Under the pieces are notes generated by a model. It was not told the origin of the DNA. It did not search any database and saw only the letters and a list, made by a program, of their open reading frames with translations. The position numbers and the translations under genes were made by a program. From Neurospora tetrasperma FGSC 2508 (taxonomy: Eukaryota > Ascomycota > Sordariomycetes > Sordariales > Sordariaceae): 64,000 nt of DNA. This document shows, piece after piece, positions 57,325-64,000 of the stretch (position 1 is the stretch's first letter; each line of letters opens with the position of its first letter). The stretch lies in assembly GCF_000213175.1 (NCBI RefSeq), contig NW_009799179.1, forward strand, positions 8,450,705 to 8,514,704, read 5' to 3'.

Positions 57325-58400
57325 TTGGGGTTTTCTAAGACAGAAACATAAAAAAAGTTAAAAGGTTGTAAGCACCACATACGTTGTTGGTGATCCGATC
57401 TTTCTTGTACTGTTAAAGTGAAGGCGTTGACGATGGTGGCCAAGATATCACCACTGGATCCGGAGTCGAGTCTTCGATTTATGTGAGATGATTGACCGAC
57501 TGGTGTCTTTTGATGGGCTTGACTTTTGCTTAATCGAAATCTAGGTTGCCAGATGGTTTGCGTTCTAAGTTTGGGAATCCAAAGAAGTCCCTCAGCCCCA
57601 ACCCTGTATAGGGCATGGGCCGAGGATGGCTTATAACATTCGGGAGGCAGTACATCCCCACAGTATCCCATGTGGGTACTCGAGGTTCATCCATGTAAGG
57701 CGAAGGGTGAAGCTCCTGAACACCCACACCAGCGTAGCTTAGCGCACAACAGAAGGAATTAGAGTATCAAAGCCAAGGGGACATGCATGCGTGGGTAGCC
57801 GGCCTGGCTTGAACCTGTTCAGGAAGGCCTAGGTCGGGGTCGGAGACAGGGCAGAAAAGAAAGACAGGGGCAAGGGGGGGGAGGGGGGCACCACAACAGG
57901 GGGGATAGAGGCTAGAGTCTAGAGGCCAGGGAGCATATGTAGGTACAGGGGTAGGTTGGTCAAGGGGACAAAGAGTGACTGAGGATACATAGTGTGAGGA
58001 CAAAAGGGTGTATGTATACGCAGCAACAGATACCATTTGGCTGCGAACCAATGAATACGTAGTCAGTGAGACAGCCAGTACCTTGTCAAGTAGAGGATGT
58101 CAACGTCTACTGGGGCTAGAGAGTAGATGTTCACTGGTACTGGCGGGCTCAATGCCAGATACTTGCACATGGGAACGTACCGCATTAACATCTCAAGATG
58201 GGGCATGTAGGTCAACTTTGTATGACATGGTGTACACGGTACACGGAAATGCTTGCTGAATTTGGGGGACTAATGAGGAAGCTGTGAATGGACATTAAGG
58301 AAACGTACGGAGGTTAGTTGCTGGATCCAGCCAACTTTGCGCTTCCACTGTCCATTATTATAAGCTTTCACCAAGGAGTTACAGGAGGCAGGGAGGTTGC
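57325..58400 (-). promoter_or_regulatory. 5' region of the zinc-finger gene with a probable leader intron
   Basis: Upstream of the start on the minus strand, a GTATGT donor (about 57382) and TGTCTTAG acceptor (about 57339) mark a likely short intron just before the ATG. An open frame before the donor (to 57671) contains GDILATIVNAFTLTVQERSD, which looks like protein, but with these sites it does not join in frame to the ATG frame. It is either untranslated leader or part of an alternative N-terminus. Confidence 0.4.
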
Positions 58401-61400
58401 AAGAAAGAACATGGATGCTTTCAAGGGGAGGAAGAGCTCAGCTGGATTAAGGGTAAATAGGCGTGGCGTGGGCGATGGAAAACGACTATGGCGCCCATAC
58501 TAGGCTGATTCATTTTCTGTCCCATAGGCCTTGAACAACTGAGTAAAAACTCGCTGTGTACTAGCCGTTCGACTGTGCCATGTCGCCGTGATTTTCATCT
58601 ACCGCAATCTAAAGTCGGATATCACAGCGGTGGCGTCGAGACGCTCCAGACAGCGGACATTTTCGAGGCAAGATACGTAGACCGAGCTTGAGGTCTGGCC
58701 TGGAGAGTGCAAACCCATCTGCTGCCACCCATTTTGTGTCGTACAACAAGACAATAGGTACCCGCGGCGGCGGCGGTGATAGAGGCTGGAATGTAGAGGC
58801 GTGTCTAGATCGTCTTAACTCGAGCGAGTAACTCCCCGACTACGTGGTATGAGGTGGGCGCGTGTATCCTGGCCGGGGCGCGCAGATTTTGTCTGGGAGC
58901 CGGACTTTGGTGATGCCATGCAAAAGTTGTGGTTGAATGAAAGATGGCCAGGTCAACAAAAGCAGCGGTCACTGACCTGAAATCTGCGTTTGCCCGCAGG
59001 TTAGCTTGGAAGAGGAATGGGTTCATCGAGGGAAGAGAAAGCATCGGTGCTGGTGATTTGAGGTTTAGTCAACTAACGGGGCAGGATTGCAGCAACGCTG
59101 ACAGGGGGGCAGATATGGACCCTACTAACTGACTAGGTCAAAGCGAATCAACGGTGCCATGTGGACAACGACACAGCACCTTCATCATCTTGGCTGTGCT
59201 TGCCTCTCTCGCGCATTCCCACTTTGGCCGCCGTCCTGTTTGGCGGGGTTTTCCGTCTAGGTATCATGGGCAGGGTGTGAGCAGACCGTGGAAGTCATGA
59301 AGATGGCCTCGATGAGCCTTGTTCATATGGCAGCTTCGCGGCGCAACAAGGCAAAAGTGGAAGAAAGGAAGCTATCGGCTGGTGTTCATGTCACCTGAAA
59401 CGGCCTGCACGAAGTGTGGGCTCGAAGACATGAAGAAAGCTTGACTTGAATTGAGAAAGACGGATTTGCTTCTGAAAGGATCCTTGCCTCGTCCACAGTA
59501 GTCGACTTTGGGAAAACACCGTGACTGGACGGGGACAAGGTTGATTCCATAGAGCGAGGCAGCAGCAAATCTTTGATGACAGACGAGATGACGGGAGAAG
59601 GCTGGGTCTTTATTGTGACTGGTCATTAGACGACCAGACGATGGATGCTCCGCGCGCCTGTTTCGTCGTCGGCAAAGTGTACATAGTACGGTAAAGGTGT
59701 AGTGTAGGCGCAGGCCAGGCCGCCACTTTCCGCAAGGCTCACTAAACGTTCTGTTGGTTCGACTGCAGTGCGCGTGTTGGGTGCTGGCGACCTGGAGTAC
59801 AGTATCCGGAAACATCTGCACTGCTTTGCCCAGCGCAGTGGGGCACATGCGGGGAGAGCTCAAGGTACATGGATCAGTGCAATCGCGCTACATACCTTCT
59901 TCCTCTTCCAAACCTTCCACTGCATCGATGCGAAATACAAACACAACCAGGAATTCGTTCAACCGCCTCCACGAGCTGCTGCTCACAGTACGGATGCCGG
60001 GCGTCGTCAGAAGTCTTAAGTAAACAGCTTCGCCATCATCTAACGAATGTCTCGTCCAGCTGGTGACGCTCCACCTCAGATATTAACACGGATCCCGATG
60101 TATTGAAAATATAGATCGACCAACAGCCTACAAGCACAAACGGTAGACGCTTGACCACAGAAATTGACCTGCCTCCGTAGTCATTGAACTAAACGTCCTG
60201 AGCTCAGGTACTACGGCTGAAGAATATTGGATACCGTTTTGAAGTCTGACACGTCTCTTTCCCGATAAGTGATGATAGGATAGGCCGTTGTAGCATCAAC
60301 CATGTTGTGCCTACGTATTACCGATTTCCAGTCAGATTATGGCGGCTAGTTACAATATATCAGGTGGCAACCAACAACTGATAAGGACATAGGGCTAGGC
60401 TAGTAGTACTCGTTCACATCTGTGATCCAGAAGCCCTCTCAGCGTACATGGATGTTTGCGCACGGCTGGAATCAAGGTCCAACCACATAGACTTACTGTT
60501 CTCGATGAAGTAACCAGGGCACAGCTTCAATTCTGAGCAGACAGCCACTTAGTCATCACTTGGGCAGATACTCCTTGCTTGCAACGCAAATTCATGTGTG
60601 CTCACAACCAGACACAGCTAAGCTCTCGTTATCGCTACGTTTGGAGAGAAAAGTAACCTGGGCTAGTTCACAGATGATGTGAGAATGGACAGGAAGAATG
60701 TTTCTATGTAGGTAGGTATAATTCACAGTACAGAGCGTAGGCGCTAGACTGTGGGCGGCTAATTGTTCAATCACAGACGGGATGCCCCAGCTCAGGTTCC
60801 AGTGCCCTGCCCCGCTGCCAAGGGGAAACCTACAGCCCGCACAATGTTGGAGCCAACAGCAACCACTCATATGGAAATACTTCCAATAGTATAGCTCCAA
60901 CATTGTACCGAAGTTGTCATATTCCCAAGCGTTCAACTGAACAAACGATGCACTTTTGAACTACAATTCCTCCACCATGCCGATCAACGTTGTTCGGCTG
61001 TCTCCATCCTTCCCGACGTTTACGGCCCGGCGGGCAGACCATCCACAAAACGCCATCAAGGCCGAAGTGGGCTTGGCGATCAAAGTGGCAGGACAGCAAA
61101 TTCGGGCAGGGGACACCGGCTCGACCGGCCATGCAGTTGGGACTTGCGATGTGCCGTATTTTATTCATTACACCACTTGGTGTACCTACCTATCTCCCAA
61201 AACCACCAATTATTATGGAAAGTCGGTAAGACTTTAATTCCCCTCAAGGTAACTTCTCCCTTATGCATGTTACTGAAGTATGAATGATGATACGTTCAAG
61301 GGCTATCTTCAACTTGGTGGTTTTGTTCTTGAGGTTTCTCGACTGGAAGCATAAACGCGTCATCAGATCGCTCCTCTGCCCCTTCCCCCCGAATATCCAA

Positions 61401-64000
61401 ACGTTTGCTGACCTGACTGGCTGATTCCCGGACAGCGGACCGGGGACCGCTTTCCTGCGGGGACACGATGCCGTTGGTCACCCGTAATCGAGCTCTGAGC
61501 GACCTAGGATCCATATTGGCCTGCGATTGACCATCTCTCATTGGTTCTCAGCAATAATTGTTAAGGTCACCGACTTCACCATTTCTGGCTTGCAGAATTG
61601 TGCATTGGTATCACAATCCTGGTTCCACAACGCCGTCACCCCCCCGCCTGGATTCCAGCTTCCGGGGAGTCCATGCCGCACTCACTCTCATCTCTAATTC
61701 AGCTTCACTGACCTCGATGGCCTGCTATTGTACACCAGGTACGGACCCGGTTGGGCAGCATCTCCACGATCAAGAAACGGGATCACGGGATTCCTTCTTC
61801 GTCAGTGTCCGTTAAAGTCTACCTAGTTTATTGGATGTACGAGGTACTTGCGCGGAATGCCGAGTATGCTCAACGTTGTGCATATCAACTACCTCGGAGG
61901 TCGGTCGGTGGCGGCGCAGCGCAGTCATACTGTCTCCTTATGAGTTCACAACTCCGTAACATTGGATTCAAACACACTTATATGGAAGGCCTGGGCGGTT
62001 TAGCTCCGAGACGATGCCCCTATGCAACTGAGTGGCATATTCCGTTCTTCCTCTTCTCAAATCTTCACATGGCAAAAAGCAAGGTATTTAAGACATTGCT
62101 GTTAATTTTCTCCAAATCCAACATTGAAACCTGCCCTCACTCCGGTGTATCATCAAGTTACGCAGCGACACACAGAGCACTGCCTCTGTTACATCACAGT
62201 CCCTTCAGCAGGGATGCAGCAGGTACACCATACGGCCATCTCCCAGGCCTGTACTGTGTACAAAACCCAGCCCCTGTAGCCTTGTAGGGCAAGCAACCCC
62301 GAAGCTGGATGGACACATGCTTCAGCAACAAATGTACGCCAGGCACAATACAATGCTGATATTTTTGCTAGTTTGGTATCTCGATCATGGGTGAACAGGG
62401 AAGTTTTGGAGCTCTTGTTGGCCCTTCAAGAGAGAAACTGTCCTCCCTTCAAGGCGATATGAGATAATGGCAAGGGTTTGTAACGCTGCAGAAGCCTCTG
62501 ATGGGTGTCCTCTGATATCTCTCTGTCGCTTTCAAGGCCCTCAAGACCGGAAGATAGGCCTTTGAGACTATAAAACACCAGAAAGAAAGCCAAGATATAT
62601 TCTATAACCAGTAAAGCTTGAGCTTTCTTATTCACAAACAAACCAGGGCTGAATTGTATTTCAGGACCCCTTCATCTGACGTTTGTCATAGCTACCCCAG
62701 CGTATGGTCACCTTGCCTCGCCTGTTTATCCAGATAGAGATACTCATTGAAAATGGGCAAGAATAGCCTCAAACTTCAGTTTTGCATTGAAGTTGACAAA
62801 TTCCGGTTATCGTTGTGCTACCTCATGCTGGCGGCATGACGGGTACCATACATCGCCTCCAGTCTGCATGCAGTTCACTTCATGATACTCATGAAAGGGA
62901 GGTACGTTCGCCGATGAACCGCTAGCCCGTGGCCGTCAAGGTTCTCTTCCCGACAGCTCCGTGCTGGGTAGGCAGGTACAACCAGCGCAATGGAAAACCC
63001 TGGCTGCGCTCAATTCAGTGTTCCCTTCCCATTGAGATATTCTCCTCCATTAGGACATGTCTCAAATGGGCAACAAGTTGAAAATAAAAAAGAACGCTAC
63101 ATGGGAACCCTCCACCCCTTCCAGATACATTCGTTTTAATACAAACATTGTTCTGTTTTCTGGGATCTTCTTACAGATATTCATGGCAGCCGGGACCGAG
63201 TTGATCATCTCCCGAGTGCCATGGAGCTAAGCGTGTTATCGAGTATTTTCCGGTACTAGAGGTCGACTACCAATCTCAGGTTCAAAAATGAGAGCACCGT
63301 GAATATCAATAAAACAGGAAAGAAACCACAGAACGCTAACGGTTCCATGAAATACACTATTACCAAATAACTCCAAACACTCGATGACTGGAGACTGAAA
63401 GCCAAGGGTTCTTCCCCGGCATGGCATCCGGGCCTATAGGAGCCGGCCAGATAAAAGATTAAAATACTACGCTGTCGATGTTGAAGTGACCTTGACCTGC
63501 TTTTCTCCATCGACCACGACCATAAACCCCAAAAAAAGGGAGAAAAAAAAAAAAAAAAAGAAACGAGAACCTCGTGGAACGGTAGCATGTGTTTTCCCAA
63601 GGCAGCCAGATTTCCGGCCTCTTTCTTCCACTCACTAACCTCCGTGCCTCTTTTACTTAAGCGATGGGTTGCGAGCCCGGGGGTCCCTCAAAGCGAGAGT
63701 GGAGTGCGACTTGAGCCCTGCTAAACCGACGTTGCATTGTGGTGACGAGGTATATGGACTATTCAGACACTACTGCATAATGAAAATCATCATCAGACCA
63801 CAAAGAGTGAATGCGGAAATCAACTGGAGTCTGGCGGAGTTCATTCGGGTATGTCCATCACCTCCAGCACAAGGCGTTTTGACAAAATCATGTCTGCGAA
63901 ACCCGTCCCAACATGGACGGACGCATGTCTTTGAAGAGCAGTAATGAATTCAATAGCAGAAGAGATTCGTCGTGCTGAGAAAAGCGTATCTATTGGAGGT
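58401..64000. other. Gene-poor right end
   Basis: No convincing gene to the end of the window. A small ATG-initiated frame at 61296-61541 is listed separately. An A-rich run lies near 63543-63559. Hydrophobic minus-strand frames near 62426-62641 and 63256-63600 start at non-ATG codons or have biased composition. Confidence 0.4.
61296..61541 (-). CDS. Doubtful small hydrophilic protein (81 residues)
   Basis: ATG at 61539-61541 with an in-frame stop just upstream, TGA at 61296-61298. The composition is polar and charged (SQVSKRLDIRGEGAEERSDD), with no membrane segment, and resembles disordered fungal protein sequence. No family recognised. It may be a small gene, a relic exon or chance. Confidence 0.2.
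   Translation of the reverse strand: MRDGQSQANMDPRSLRARLRVTNGIVSPQESGPRSAVRESASQVSKRLDIRGEGAEERSDDAFMLPVEKPQEQNHQVEDSP

Overview
This window comes from a filamentous ascomycete, most likely Sordariomycete and Neurospora/Sordaria-like. The evidence is gene content (YVC1-type TRP channel, PKR1, NOC4, DIP2/UTP12, SmD1, a developmental-type bZIP), short introns (mostly 51-81 bp) with GTAAGT/GTATGT donors, CTAAC-like branch sites and TAG/CAG acceptors, and long gene-poor intergenic stretches rich in microsatellites and homopolymers. I found no viral genes, no CRISPR and no intact transposon.

Left part (1-9692): the 3' part of DIP2/UTP12 enters from the left edge (+). It is convergent with a small Cys/His-rich protein ending in a CaaX box (-). 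Next is a large proline/glutamine-rich, acidic-tailed protein (-), then a five-exon Sel1-repeat protein of the Nif1/DSF2 type (+).

Middle (9693-32804): about 23 kb whose only confident gene is a two-exon bZIP factor (-, 18336-20289) with a C-terminal hydrophobic segment. Its upstream region lacks ATGs on the gene strand except for one 14-codon upstream ORF, which points to a long transcribed leader.

Housekeeping cluster (32805-44984): NOC4 (-) and mitochondrial ATP synthase subunit 4 (+) diverge from a 368-bp intergenic. They are followed by the YVC1 channel (+), a small Cys/His protein (+), the eRF1 methyltransferase MTQ2 (+), SmD1 (-) and PKR1 (-). These genes span ribosome biogenesis (NOC4, like UTP12, works on the 90S/small-subunit precursor), translation termination, splicing, mitochondrial ATP synthesis and vacuole function (YVC1 channel; PKR1 for V-ATPase assembly). 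They look like neighbours rather than one pathway.

Right part (44985-64000): gene-poor. It holds a decayed F-box/leucine-rich-like pseudogene (about 47.6-48.1 kb), an intron-containing tRNA-Ile(AAU) gene (48825-48923), and a four-exon C2H2-like zinc-finger protein (-, 55971-57324). The last 6.7 kb show no convincing gene.

Exon boundaries were worked out by hand from splice consensus and frame continuity. Every multi-exon model sums to a whole number of codons. Family assignments come from recognition of the protein sequence, not from a database search.
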